NCBI RefSeq assembly: GCF_016801865.2
Contig: NC_068939.1
Coordinates: forward strand, 58,327,194-58,391,193
Reading direction: 5' to 3'
Length of the DNA stretch: 64,000 bases
Source: Culex pipiens pallens
Taxonomy: Eukaryota > Arthropoda > Insecta > Diptera > Culicidae
Numbering within the stretch: position 1 is the stretch's first letter; each line of letters opens with the position of its first letter. Under the pieces are notes generated by a model that was not told where the DNA came from, did not search any database, and saw nothing but the letters and a program-made list of their open reading frames with translations. A program made the position numbers and the translations under genes. Positions 22,400 through 34,640 of the stretch are shown here, one piece after another.

Positions 22400-22820
22400 A
22401 GCCGGGACCGTGGTGTAGGGGCAAGCGTGATTGCCTCTCACCCAGTCGGCCTGGGTTCGATCCCAGAAGGTCCCGGTGGCAAATTTTGAGACGAGATTTG
22501 TCTGATCACGCCTTCCGTCGGATGGGGAAGTAAATGTTGGCCCCGGTCTAACCTAGAGGTTAGGTCGATAGCTCATTCCAGGTGTAGGAGTCGTCTCCCT
22601 GGGTCCTGCCTCGGTGGAGTCGCTGGTAGGCAGTTGGACTCACAATCCAAAGGTTGTCAGTTCGAATCCCGGGGTGGATGGAAGCTTAGGTGTAAAAAGA
22701 GGTTTGCAATTGCCTCAACAATCAAGCCTTCGGACATCAAGTTTCGAGTAGGAATCCCGTAATCGGGAACGCCAAGGCAATGCTGTAGAGCGAATAATTT
22801 GATTTGATTTGATTTGATTT
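22400..22820 (+). mobile_element. Dimeric tRNA-derived SINE with 15-bp target duplication
   Basis: The exact 15-mer TTTGGATTGCTTCGT stands at 22385-22399 and 22821-22835, bracketing the element. The first tRNA-like unit starts near GGGACCGTGG (22404), has a CTC loop (Glu-like), B box GGTTCGATCCC and closing GGTCCC. A spacer of about 130 bp follows. The second tRNA-like unit (from CCTCGGTGGAGTCGC, 22610) has arm TTGGA-CTCACAA-TCCAA (CAC, Val-like) and B box GTTCGAATCCC. The tail is (TTTGA)n. A two-tRNA design recalls the Twin SINE described from Culex pipiens, though I cannot say it is that family. Intact duplications indicate a fairly young insertion. Confidence 0.85.
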
Positions 22821-23058
22821 TTTGGATTGCTTCGTGAAAAAAATGTAGGGAAACGATTAAATTGTTTGAAACGACAATGAAGAGAATCAGAGCCATTCGA
22901 CGTGTTAATGATTTGGATTTCTACATCTGAATTGCTGTTTCTCAATATTTGAAACAATATTTTTGTATGTTAACTTGCTTGCTTATTAGCCACTGTGCTA
23001 TTTGTTACTAAATGTCAGTTAAAAATACTTTTTATAAGCTGTACATAATTGAAAGTAA

Positions 23059-23546
23059 TATGGCTTGTACAAATTTTATTTAAAGTTTTGGGGGGGGGGG
23101 GGCACTTCAAAGTTGGCCCGTAAAATCTGGGGGCAAAAAAATATTTTTTCAAAAAACTTCAATATTTTTATGAAAATTTAAGTGCAATTAGTTAAAATCA
23201 ATTTAAAATGAATTCCCCTGCGTTTAGAATCATTTTAGCATGTTTGGGTTGATTTAAAAATCCTTTGAATTTTTGAAAATTTTCTATGTTTTCTATCGCA
23301 AAAGTTTTTTTTTCGCTTAATTTTTTTTTTCGTCAAATTTTACATTTTTTGAAAATTTTTATTGCAAAACAACTGAACTAGTGTAAAATACATTTTAAAA
23401 CACTTTTTCCATGCAAATGTTGAAACTATGGCATGTTATTTTAATATTTATATTTTTTTTATTTTTTTGCCCCCCCCCCCCCCCTCGACTCCGGCCAGGG
23501 CCGAGGGACAAAAACTTTTAAAAATATTTGCATCGGCCTAATGCTG
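23059..23546. mobile_element. Foldback family B, full copy with G/C-run arms
   Basis: The left part has GTACAAATTTTATTTAAAG, then a run of about 13 G. The right part has a run of about 16 C, then GACAAAAACTTTTAAAA and ATTTGCATCGGCC. The arms are imperfect reverse complements, so the homopolymer G and C runs face each other. The core has CCCCTGCGTTTAGAATCA, conserved in the other B copies (7531, 48015). No coding capacity. Confidence 0.65.
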
Positions 23547-23593
23547 ATATGACAACATAAGGTGCCCGATGGAATTACATGCTGTCCACTCAT

Positions 23594-23778
23594 CACGGAG
23601 AAAAAAGAGTTCTCAAAATCGTGACCAAGTGTTCATGAAAATAGGAACCACGATCAAAGTGTTCAAATCCCATGGTACGATTTTGAAAAACGTAACATGG
23701 TATTTGAACACTTTGTTCGTGGTTCCCATTTTCATGAACGCTTGTTCACGATTTTGGGAACTTTTTTTCCTTTATGGC
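23594..23778. mobile_element. CACGGAG MITE, copy 1
   Basis: Begins CACGGAGAAAAAAGAGTTC and contains ACGATCAAAGTGTTCAAAT facing GAACACTTTGTTCGTGG. It ends TTGGGAACTTTTTTTCC with the last bases worn. It is a self-complementary hairpin MITE; its better-preserved sister lies 70 bp downstream. Confidence 0.6.
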
Positions 23779-23849
23779 ACACTTTTTTGGCACAAGATCA
23801 GTCATCATTCCCTAATGAATATTATCATAATTTTTTGTTCTGTGTAATG

Positions 23850-23970
23850 CACGGAGAAAATGAGTTCCAAAAATCGTGAAGAAGCGTTCATGAATTTGAG
23901 AACTACGAACAAAGTGTTCAAATTCCATGATACGCTTTTTCACGATTTTCGGAACACTTTTTTCTCCGTG
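23850..23970. mobile_element. CACGGAG MITE, copy 2 (intact ends)
   Basis: Begins CACGGAGAAAATGAGTTCC and ends GGAACACTTTTTTCTCCGTG, an inverted repeat of nearly the whole 121 bp. Two copies in tandem plus a solo end near base 183 show a family active near this locus. The target duplication is not obvious. Confidence 0.65.
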
Positions 23971-23999
23971 TGGTCCATTAAAAAAGTACCAATATGTTA

Positions 24000-24660
24000 A
24001 CATGTTATGTTAAAATATGTGTCTCACAAGGTATATGATTTTGTGAAGCAATCATTGAATTCTATTCCTATAGGTTGCCAATCACTGATTAATGATGATT
24101 TTATATACTTTAGAAGGACGAGAAAAATTGCTACCTTATAGTACCAACACGTGCAGGTTACTATTCTTATCAACTTGTAGATGGATTTTGTGATAATTTG
24201 TACCTACATGAAGCAAAATTTATAGAGTCTAAAGAAAAATCATGACAATGATGGAACCAAAAAAAAAACTTAAAACCTTAAAAATGCATATAAATATGAG
24301 GTCATGTAAATACAAAATTTCAAAATTTTCTCAAAAATACCAAAACCATTTTTGTATGTACTAAATTGAAGTAGTTTTCGTTTTGCAATATAAAATCTCA
24401 AAAGTACTCGAAGTCACTTAGGTTTATGGTACTTAATACACCTATGGTATAGTTTTATAGAATACATTGTAAAAAATGCAAATAAACGAAAAGGGGATAA
24501 AAAAACATATAAAAGGCTAAATAGTATGAAGATTCAAAAAAACTTACCATAATAATAACAAAAACGTTGAAAAAGAAAATAAATCAATAAAAGTAACGTT
24601 TTTTTTTCGTAGAACAAAACTTCCATCGCTTCTCTAAAATTATTGGATATGATTATTGTC
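24000..24660. other. AT-rich non-coding DNA, nothing recognised
   Basis: Low-complexity intron-like DNA without repeats shared inside the window and without open frames worth naming. Confidence 0.35.
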
Positions 24661-24767
24661 CGTTTCTTTCAAAGGTACACACCGCCCGGCATTTCAGAAT
24701 ATGCCATAGACACTGTTGCCAGCGATTTTCTGCACTTTTGGTGCAATATAGAACATATCTGGCAACA

Positions 24768-24995
24768 ATGCCAGGCGATTCGAAGAAGAAGATCAACAAA
24801 AACAAAACGCGCAGTATGGGATTTGACAGCACGCATTTGCCGACAGTGCGGCGCGTCGTTTCGAGGCTGGTTTGCCGCGTGTCTTTCTCGGGAATACGCG
24901 CAATAATGGAATTAAGATGTGTTTATCATGTAATCGTGAATATTTTGCAAAAAAATTCTCATACATCTTTATTTATTTTTAGATCCATTTTTTAA
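24768..24995 (+). CDS. Doubtful small basic ORF (75 aa)
   Basis: ATG at 24768 in a fair context (ACAATGC) opens a 75-codon frame. Its first 50 residues are basic and non-repetitive (starts MPGDSKKKINKNK, then repeated Arg/Val), and the rest is AT-derived. The 5' side is a GC-richer island in otherwise AT-rich DNA, with a 9-bp inverted repeat TGTTGCCAG / CTGGCAACA at 24714-24722 and 24759-24767 just before the ATG. About 230 bp further on, a polypyrimidine tract and CAG end at 25224, followed by a 77-bp stretch open in one frame and a GTAA donor near 25301. This could be a two-exon small gene or chance. No family recognised. Confidence 0.15.
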   Translation: MPGDSKKKINKNKTRSMGFDSTHLPTVRRVVSRLVCRVSFSGIRAIMELRCVYHVIVNILQKNSHTSLFIFRSIF

Positions 24996-25672
24996 AGACA
25001 AACAGGAAAAAAATATTTAGAATGTTAAGACTTGTATTTAAAATGCTATAAAGAAAAATATTTTATCGTGGTATTGGGAATTTCAAAGATCATAATTTCG
25101 TTCGAATGAAATAAATTGAAAAATAATTAAAACAGCTGAAATTGAAGACTAGTTAAATAAGAATATGCTTCTTTGCTTGATCTATTGACAAATTATTAAC
25201 AATTTTATTCTCTTTTTATTCCAGGTACTTAAACGTTCCAGTCCAAAACTCTACAGGTTGTGTATCAAGAAATCTTCAGCAAATTGAAACTGAATCCAAT
25301 GGTAATACGCTTATTTTTCTTATGTAATTTCAAGTAAAATAGTCTATTTTTGTCCAAAATTCATAGTTTAAGGATATTTAAGGATTAATGAGTAAAATGA
25401 TAAAGAGATATTGGGTAAATTTTAATTTTTTATTTGCTATTTTTGTAATTGAATTCAAATTAAAAATTAAATTGATCTAAAAGATCTTAGAGTAAATTTC
25501 CAAAAAAGGGAATTTAAAACATATAAAATATTTCGTTATTCGATTATCCGAAAATCCTTTGGATTAACGAAACTGGACTTTAACAGTAATTTTTGCTTAA
25601 ATAAAAGGATTTTTTACGTTTAAAAAAATAAGGACTGGGAGAATCACATCGTCGTAATTCTTTGAATTTTGA

Positions 25673-26082
25673 TTAGGGTGACAATAAAAAAATCAACCTT
25701 ATTGATACACACTGATTTGATTCCTTAGGCAAAAATAAGTAACTGTGAAAACTTTAACGAAGTCGGTTAACCGACCCTTTTTATCGTTTAAAGTTGGTGA
25801 AAATAATCTTTTCATGCAAAATCGTCTTCTTTAAATCGCTGATAACTTGCCAGGGTTAACCCGGATTGTTTTGCCGTCTTGGGCAAAGTTGTTTTTGTAC
25901 AATTTTGCTTAACGATATTTATTGGTGTAATTTAAAAAAAATGATTTTCCCAAAACATTTTTGTAGTTTTTACCATACAAACTTCAACAATGTAAAGCGA
26001 CCCAATTTAGTTCAAAATTTGTACACAGTTACTTATTATCTCTTATGATTTTCCAAATTTTTTATTTTTTCTTGTCACCTTA
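25673..26082. mobile_element. MITE-like element with AGGGTGACAA / TTGTCACCTT ends
   Basis: Left end TTAGGGTGACAATAAAA and right end, reverse-complemented, TTAAGGTGACAAGAAAA form a terminal inverted repeat of about 16 bp with two mismatches. The ends fall at TTA, so a TTAA- or TA-type target is possible. No transposase. The ORF near 25866 is a shadow. Confidence 0.55.
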
Positions 26083-26389
26083 ATGTTGAATCAAATAGTA
26101 TTCTATATAAAAAAAATGTGAAAATTAGTAAATCGAAGAAAAATATGCGTTGATGCGTGTATTTATACGTTTTATTATATTATTTCCATTTTTTTTCAAT
26201 AAAAGTCAACTTCTAAGAAGCAAAAGTTATTGATTAAAATTGAATAAATGTTGACCTTTTCAATGTTAATATTTCACATCCTAATGAATTATAAAGAAAT
26301 AGTTAGTTTTGATAAAGTAAATAACAAAATAAATGCCTTCTCTATAGCAAACTATTCTTCATTTCCACGACAATGCCACCACAAACTTC

Positions 26390-27000
26390 AAACCCATCAA
26401 AATTCAGTCAAACTTACTGTCAGTTTGCCCACCCCTTTCGAGAAGGGGTTGCAAAATTTTCGCGCGGTTGCGATAGTGAAACTTTGTTGTGGCAAACTTC
26501 CTGTCCCGGACCCACGCACGCATGAAACCTCAACCCCATCCCGGCCCGTCCAATATCTGTCAATCGTCGCGCAGTTCGGGGAGAGACCATGTGCAAAACC
26601 GCCACCAGGGTCATAGTTTCCTTTGTTCAAATTCATCATAGTTTGACCACGTTGTTGGCCAGATCTCCTCGTCCAGATAAGGCCTGCGTCCGACTGTAAT
26701 TACCAAGTCGGTGGGGTGGTTGTGCCTTCGAGGGTTTGTCTGTGGGTTTCACTTTCCAAGGAAAAAAAAAACCGTTGATTGAAACGCCGAAGGGGTTGCT
26801 CAAATTTACACCAGGGGGAAAACCGCGTGAACTGAACTGTGGAATCTGGTGCTCTCTGCACGAGGAAAATCCGTAACAACCGATTCGCCCAACATTGCCG
26901 TTGACAGGGTTGTGGACAGCAAAAAAAAAAAGTTGCAATATCACATAAGTTTTCATATTTTATGACTTTTCAGAACAATGTTTACACACGGGTTTTCTCC
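26390..27000. other. Unique GC-richer block without convincing gene
   Basis: Unique mixed-base sequence (GTCCCGGACCCACGCACG near 26502). The 106- and 122-codon frames on opposite strands overlap one another and carry no domain. Possibly intronic regulatory DNA. Confidence 0.3.
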
Positions 27001-27399
27001 CTCAAACCCTTTCACCAGCTTTGACATGGACGCTGCCAGAGGGGTGGTTTTTCATGAAAAACTGCCACCAAAGTGCACTTAATGTGCGAGAGCTTCGAGT
27101 CCCGTGTGTCGTTGTAACTTTCCGGGAAATGAAATGTCATGCGGTTTCATTGGTATTGATTTGGATGGGGGCTCAAACTTTTTCAATTTGGTGGCTATAT
27201 GACTTATTTGTTTTAGTAAAGGTTGTTGATGAAATCTCGAGGCAATTTTTTTTAAATATTTAAATTTTTCGAAATTAGGTTATCAATAATAATACCTTAA
27301 AATAATTTCCTTAAATCATATCGTTTAAACACTGCAAGTTGAATGAATTTTCCGATATTTTTCCAAGTAAAAATGAAATCGAAAAGCACACCAAAACCG

Positions 27400-28250
27400 G
27401 CAACGCTGCTGTAAAAACATGGATGCAAACACAGCATAAATCCCGGCGCCAGTGATGTTAATTTGTTCTCGTTGAGGGACTGCGGGAGGGGGGTAGTGCT
27501 GGGTTGTTCCGTCGTGTTCACGTTAAAATTTAACCCGCCTGCGTGTGGGTGGCAGCTGAACAATTGTTCTGGTCACTGCTCTACGGTGTGAATGTACTTG
27601 CTGTGTTGAACCCCGCGAAACATCTCCCGAGGACACAGCTGATCTAAACTCTTCACAGTTTAATCTGTGTGTGTTGGCACACTATCGCGGTTCCAGGATC
27701 CGTTCCGGGCTCGCCAACCAAGCTCGGATTAAAGGGCAGAACCGGCGTCGTCGTCGTCGTCGTCCGGGAGAATATCTGGCTTTGATGTAATCTGATATAT
27801 TTGCGCGCTCAAGCTCTCTTGCTCCGCTTTGTCCGGGCGCAAAATGTGTTTGCCTGTTTTGCTGCTGATTTGTACTCTTTGGTGTTTCCACAAAACGGGG
27901 TCTGCCGGGGATCTCTGGCGGAGACAGGCTAATTTTTTCCCACCCGACCTCTGGTTCAGAGAGATTTCATGGTTTTTCTTTGAACGTTGGTTCCGTGAAA
28001 AACAAATCATTTCAAAGCCCTGCTCTGTAAGCAAGCCGTTTAGGATGGTCGAGCGAAAGTTTTTTTTTGAAGCTGCTTTTAATGAAAATGAGCTTAACTG
28101 GGATGATCCGGTTGGAGGCTGTCAGTCAGCGTGATGACGTTGCTGGTCACGAATCTGATTAGATTTGACGTCATGAGCAGCTACGGCGAGATTTCAGAGG
28201 ATGAAATTAACTTGGAGGCCTTTGATGGTTCATAAAGGCATAATTGTCTT
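27400..28250. other. Unique GC-richer block next to the heptamer array
   Basis: Unique sequence with a (CGT)n tract at 27746-27763. The plus-strand frame at 27829-28134 starts with a hydrophobic, signal-like run but has no recognisable family and overlaps equal frames on the other strand. It ends where the (CAAAAAA)n array begins. Confidence 0.3.
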
Positions 28251-28255
28251 TGCAT

Positions 28256-31191
28256 AAAAAAAACAAAAAACAAAAAACAAAAAACAAAAAACAAAAAACA
28301 AAAAACAAAAAACAAAAAACAAAAAACAAAAAACAAAAAACAAAAAACAAAAAACAAAAAACAAAAAACAAAAAACAAAAAACAAAAAACAAAAAACAAA
28401 AAACAAAAAACCAAAAACAAAAAACAAAAAACAAAAAACAAAAAACAAAAAACAAAAAACAAAAAACAAAAAACAAAAAACAAAAAACAAAAAACAAAAA
28501 ACAAAAAACAAAAAACAAAAAACAAAAAACAAAAAACAAAAAACAAAAAACAAAAAACAAAAAACAAAAAACAAAAAACAAAAAACAAAAAACAAAAAAC
28601 AAAAAACAAAAAACAAAAAACAAAAAAACAAAAAACAAAAAACAAAAAACAAAAAACAAAAAACAAAAAACAAAAAACAAAAAACAAAAAACAAAAAACA
28701 AAAAACAAAAAACAAAAAACAAAAAACAAAAAACAAAAAAACAAAAAACAAAAAACAAAAAACAAAAAACAAAAAACAAAAAACAAAAAACAAAAAACAA
28801 AAAACAAAAAACAAAAAACAAAAAACAAAAAAACAAAAAACAAAAAACAAAAAACAAAAAACAAAAAACAAAAAACAAAAAACAAAAAACAAAAAACAAA
28901 AAACAAAAAAACAAAAAACAAAAAACAAAAAACAAAAAACAAAAAACAAAAAACAAAAAACAAAAAACAAAAAACAAAAAACAAAAACAAAAAACAAAAA
29001 ACAAAAAACAAAAAACAAAAAACAAAAAACAAAAAACAAAAAACAAAAAACAAAAAACAAAAAACAAAAAACAAAAAACAAAAAACAAAAAACAAAAAAC
29101 AAAAAACAAAAAACAAAAAACAAAAAACAAAAAACAAAAAACAAAAAACAAAAAACAAAAAACAAAAACAAAAAACAAAAAACAAAAAACAAAAAACAAA
29201 AAACAAAAAACAAAAAACAAAAAACAAAAAACAAAAAACAAAAAACAAAAAACAAAAACAAAAAACAAAAAACAAAAAACAAAAAACAAAAAACAAAAAA
29301 CAAAAAACAAAAAACAAAAAACAAAAAACAAAAAACAAAAAACAAAAAACAAAAAACAAAAAACAAAAAACAAAAAACAAAAAACAAAAAACAAAAAACA
29401 AAAAACAAAAAACAAAAAACAAAAAACAAAAAACAAAAAACAAAAAACAAAAAACAAAAAACAAAAAACAAAAAACAAAAAACAAAAAACAAAAAACAAA
29501 AAACAAAAAACAAAAAACAAAAAAACAAAAAACAAAAAACAAAAAACAAAAAACAAAAAACAAAAAACAAAAAACAAAAAACAAAAAACAAAAAACAAAA
29601 AACAAAAAACAAAAAACAAAAAACAAAAAACAAAAAACAAAAAACAAAAAACAAAAAACAAAAAACAAAAAACAAAAAACAAAAAACAAAAAACAAAAAA
29701 CAAAAAACAAAAAACAAAAAACAAAAAACAAAAAACAAAAAACAAAAAACAAAAAACAAAAAACAAAAAACAAAAAAACAAAAAACAAAAAACAAAAAAC
29801 AAAAAACAAAAAACAAAAAACAAAAAACAAAAAACAAAAAACAAAAAACAAAAAACAAAAAACAAAAAACAAAAAACAAAAAACAAAAAACAAAAAACAA
29901 AAAACAAAAAACAAAAAACAAAAAACAAAAAACAAAAAACAAAAAACAAAAAACAAAAAACAAAAAACAAAAAACAAAAAACAAAAAACAAAAAACAAAA
30001 AACAAAAAACAAAAAACAAAAAACAAAAAACAAAAAACAAAAAACAAAAAACAAAAAACAAAAAACAAAAAACAAAAAACAAAAAACAAAAAACAAAAAA
30101 CAAAAAACAAAAAACAAAAAACAAAAAACAAAAAACAAAAAACAAAAAACAAAAAACAAAAAACAAAAAACAAAAAACAAAAAACAAAAAACAAAAAACA
30201 AAAAACAAAAAACAAAAAACAAAAAACAAAAAACAAAAAACAAAAAACAAAAAACAAAAAACAAAAAACAAAAAACAAAAAACAAAAAACAAAAAACAAA
30301 AAACAAAAAACAAAAAACAAAAAACAAAAAACAAAAAACAAAAAACAAAAAACAAAAAACAAAAAACAAAAAACAAAAAACAAAAAACAAAAAACAAAAA
30401 ACAAAAAACAAAAAACAAAAAACAAAAAACAAAAAACAAAAAACAAAAAACAAAAAACAAAAAACAAAAAACAAAAAACAAAAAACAAAAAACAAAAAAC
30501 AAAAAACAAAAAACAAAAAACAAAAAACAAAAACAAAAAACAAAAAACAAAAAACAAAAAACAAAAAACAAAAAACAAAAAACAAAAAACAAAAAACAAA
30601 AAACAAAAAACAAAAAACAAAAAACAAAAAACAAAAAACAAAAAACAAAAAACAAAAAACAAAAAACAAAAAAACAAAAAACAAAAAACAAAAAACAAAA
30701 AACAAAAAACAAAAAACAAAAAACAAAAAACAAAAAACAAAAAACAAAAAACAAAAAACAAAAAACAAAAAACAAAAAACAAAAAACAAAAAACAAAAAA
30801 CAAAAAACAAAAAACAAAAAACAAAAAACAAAAAACAAAAAACAAAAAACAAAAAACAAAAAACAAAAAACAAAAAACAAAAAACAAAAAACAAAAAACA
30901 AAAAACAAAAAACAAAAAACAAAAAACAAAAAACAAAAAACAAAAAACAAAAAACAAAAAACAAAAAACAAAAAACAAAAAACAAAAAACAAAAAACAAA
31001 AAACAAAAAACAAAAAACAAAAAACAAAAAACAAAAAACAAAAAACAAAAAACAAAAAACAAAAAACAAAAAACAAAAAACAAAAAACAAAAAACAAAAA
31101 ACAAAAAACAAAAAACAAAAAACAAAAAACAAAAAACAAAAAACAAAAAACAAAAAACAAAAAACAAAAAACAAAAAACAAAAAACAAAAA
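28256..31191 (+). repeat. (CAAAAAA)n heptamer array, about 2.9 kb
   Basis: About 420 heptamers. The array is interrupted only by length variants (five A at about 28985, 29166, 29256 and 30534; seven A at about 28622, 28740, 28827, 28911, 29519, 29773 and 30667) and a single substitution (CC at 28411-28412). At the right edge it gives way to ACATTGCAATGGTAAAG. It reads open in all frames, so the 990-1057-codon frames are artefacts. Such homogeneity means recent expansion, and the true length may be collapsed or stretched in the assembly. Confidence 0.98.
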
Positions 31192-31239
31192 CATTGCAAT
31201 GGTAAAGTGTCTTTAATAAAACTAATAATAATAATAAAA

Positions 31240-32720
31240 AACAAAAAACGAAAAAAGGCTTCAAACCACGCTCCAGTTCCGTCAATTCGTGCCCAGAACT
31301 ACCCACGATCCCCAGAAAAAAAGTGGTCACCACGGGGAACTCTCTGCATCCCAATAAACCTCAACCAGTGTGACATGAAAGTGCGAATGGAAACGCCACA
31401 TGTGTGACACCCTCTCCCAAACCCCCTTCTGTTTTACCAATCGTGCCCCATTAACGTCATCGATAATGATTTGCAATCATGAATTTTTCGAACAGGAAGA
31501 GCGCGACTGGTGGTGTCACGTTTTTTGAAAGCTTAATGATGATGTATGGTGACGCGGCGGCTAGACCGGGACGTCCCGGAGTTCAACAGTGGCCGCGCGG
31601 GGGCGAGCCACGGCGGGAGTAATTGGGTGGCGGAAATAGTGGTTGAATGTGGCGTCCAGCAGTGACGAGTTCAACAATTTTGGGAGGATGGTCGTGACAG
31701 GATAGTCACGATGGTAGTGGTATTGATTGAGTTGTACGGATTTGATTTAAAACAAATTAGAAATTTGTTATTTTAAAACATTGCATTTCGTTGAATCTTT
31801 TTCAGAGGTTTGTTTTTAAACATTTTTGAATGTTCAGAATTGACAGAATTTTGCCTCTCAACTAACATCAAGCCTTGTAGCCCAGCGGTAAAGAGAAGAA
31901 CATTCAAGCAAAGAGCTTCGTTTCATATCCCGGTGGAAGCAAAGTGTTTTTGAGTTCAATTCACCTTTGAACATTTCTCTGGAACAAGGCTGACACCACT
32001 ATCTCATCCATTCCCACGAAACCTGAGCGTGAGTGACACTACTCTTCCTCGTCCTCCCCAGCTCACCCCCCACTACAATGTCGGAGGTTTGACGGCGCGT
32101 TTATCTTGCTGGTCATCGCGATAGCAACTCCCTCCTATGTCCGTGCGGGTGTGTACAATTTGATATCGACAGCGCAACCGGTGTTTAATCAAACATGGTT
32201 TTGTTTGAGCACGAATAAGGGGTGAACCCATCTGTGTGTGTGTGTGTGTCGGCTGATGGTGTGTCCATTCATGATTGATTTGAAATTTGTGCGTTTGTCG
32301 TGTCGTGTTTTAGCGGGCCCGCGTAGAAGGTGGGTGGGACCGGTAGTTTATGATTTAAGATGAAATTATCGGATTTGGCTGCGGGAGGTGGCGACAGATG
32401 ACGGATGACAGGTGGGGGGAGAAAGCTTTGATGGGTTTGTAATAACTCGTGCGAAATTATATGTTTGATGAGTTTCATCGCCACCCCCGCGTCTGTCAAT
32501 TTGTGTGTGCTGTTGTGTGTATTGAATTGGATGAAAAGTGGTATTTGAAATTGATTTAGGCGATTCAACGAACATTAATGTCGACAATCGTCCTTTGATT
32601 TGAAAGGGTACTGCCGTGGGGGGAAGGGAGTTAAAGGGGTTTACGTACAATTTAGGAGGCATTCAGTTGGAATTCAATTTAGTGGATTAGATACAGTGAT
32701 TGGTTTGGTTTCAATTGTCA
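31240..32720. other. Unique GC-richer block without convincing gene
   Basis: Unique mixed-base sequence with a (TG)n tract near 32233-32250. Near 31870 a degenerate tRNA-like stretch (A-box-like TAGCCCAGCGG, B-box-like GTTTCATATCC) may be the remains of a SINE. Overlapping minus-strand frames of about 98 codons have no domain. Confidence 0.3.
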
Positions 32721-33126
32721 TTCTGATACAATGTTAAACTCTGAAATTTATTGTTGAAATTCAAACGTGCGTTGGTAAGCAAGTGAAATAGATCATCAAA
32801 AAGACTAATTACTTTCTATTCCAAAAATTTAACAGTAAGTCCCTCAAACATGGGAGTAAGCGGTACACTGCCTGTTATTGATTACATTCAATTCAATTTC
32901 AGGTAAAACAAATTTTAAGAAGGTGTTTCCGGAATATTTGCTAGCTTGTTGAAGAATGAAAATTGGTTCAAAAATTGACTAGTCAGGTTAACACCATTTG
33001 ATTAGTTTGCCTCGATATATTCAGCATATTTTGTAAGAGGTATACAAAATCACCTGAACTTTGAGTGACCCTACATTAAAATGCTTAAATCTTCTTCAAT
33101 GAAAATTGGAAAGGAGTTCTACAACT

Positions 33127-33235
33127 CGGACCGAACCACGTAGCCTAGTGGTAACGCTTCCACCTCGTAAGTAGAAGATCCGAGTTCAAATCCTGGCATG
33201 GACCAACACAACTGGTGATCTTTTAACTTCTGATA
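33127..33235 (+). mobile_element. tRNA-derived SINE (CGT loop), 5' part
   Basis: A-box region GTAGCCTAGTGGTAACGC, arm CCACCTCGTAAGTAG (CGT loop), B box GTTCAAATCC and body ACAACTGGTGATCTTTT match the SINE at 9148-9391. It breaks off soon after the head, so it is truncated or decayed. Confidence 0.55.
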
Positions 33236-33477
33236 TCACAAACTGGACCTAATGTCATATAAATTCAAGGAAAGGCTTTTCCAAAAATTTACTATTTCTT
33301 TGTTTTTTTTATTTTATTTTGCAATTTTGCTATGCAACAAATAAAATTGTAATATAAAAATATTAAAAAAAATTATCGTCAGCAGGGGTGATATTGAGCC
33401 ATAGAAGTAAGATTAAGTCAAAAAAGCAAATTACATAAATATATCGCGTGAAAATGGAATTTCGCAAAACAATATTT

Positions 33478-34640
33478 TCATAACATAATTCAAAGTTGAT
33501 GTCCCAAAAATTATTCAACTTCATTTTTCGATGTAAAATCCAATTTGCAATTAAAAATTACTACAGTGAAATTTTGAACTTTTTTGAAAATAGTCGCAGT
33601 TGTTTATTTTTTAAAATTAGTGCCCATGTTTGCCCACTCTTAAAACTATATTTTTGAAGCGCTTGGAAAATTATCTATATTTCGCTTATTTAAACTTTGT
33701 TGATACGACCTTTAGTTGATGAGATATTACCATGCAAAGATTAAAAACAGGAAAATTGATGATTTTTAAGTCTCACCCAAACAACCAAAATGGTGGGCGT
33801 CGATATCTCAGCAACTGATGGTCCGATTTTCAATGTTAAAATATGAAACATTCGTGCAATTTTCCGACCTTTTCGAATACAATATTTTCAATTTTTTAAT
33901 CACGACTAACAATTCAAAAGGGCGTTATATTGAATGTTTGGCCTTTTTGAAATGTTAGTCTTGATTTTAATAATGTTTCATATTTTAACATTCAGACCAT
34001 TCGTGCTGCGATATCGACATTAGAAAATGGTGGGTTGTTTGGGTGAGACTTAGGAAACATCAATTTTCCTGTTTTTAAATCTTTGCATGGCAATATCTCT
34101 GCAAATAAAGATCGTATCAACAAAGTTTAAAAAAACAAAATATAGAAAATTTTCTCAGCTTTTCACAAGTATTTTTGAAAGGTGGGCAAAAATTAGAACT
34201 AATTTAAAAAAATTAATAACACTGACTTTTTTTTTAAGTTACCTTAAAAATGACTTAAACTTAAAAATGGTGCAAATTTCACTGAAGTACTTTTTGATTG
34301 CAAATTTGATATTACATCGAAAAATTAGGTTGAAAAATTTATGCAGCCAATATTTTGATTTTTTTTATATAATCAGTATTGATTAAAAAAATCAAAACTC
34401 GGTTAATGATTATTTTCACGTTCTGTAAGTTTTTGAAAAGTTGGCAAGTTGGACATTAGTCCCCTAAATCATAACAGAAAAAAAATAATAATAGTGCTTT
34501 TTTTTAAAATCAAGTTTTTGTGACAAAAGGAAAAATTAAGAATCACCAAATTTGTTTTTACCGTGTATCAGTTTTTTTCAGTGTAGTTCTTATCCAAACC
34601 TACAACTAATTGATTTCGTAGAGAATTGCTCTTAAGTTAA
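33478..34640. repeat. Foldback family A, partial copy
   Basis: Starts at the part equal to about 1090 of the first copy (TTCAACTTCATTTTTCGATG) and runs through the centre near 33900 (AATCACGACTAAC ... AATGTTAGTCTTGATT). It then runs out along the right arm to GATTTCGTAGAGAATTGCTC at 34617-34636, with an internal deletion just before that end. The outer ~500 bp of the left arm is missing. More diverged than the copies at 610 and 41670. Confidence 0.6.

Noticed and set aside
28181..31354. Open frames of 990-1057 codons on both strands
   Set aside because: They are translations of the (CAAAAAA)n array, open in all frames because the 7-bp unit contains no stop in any phase. Not genes.
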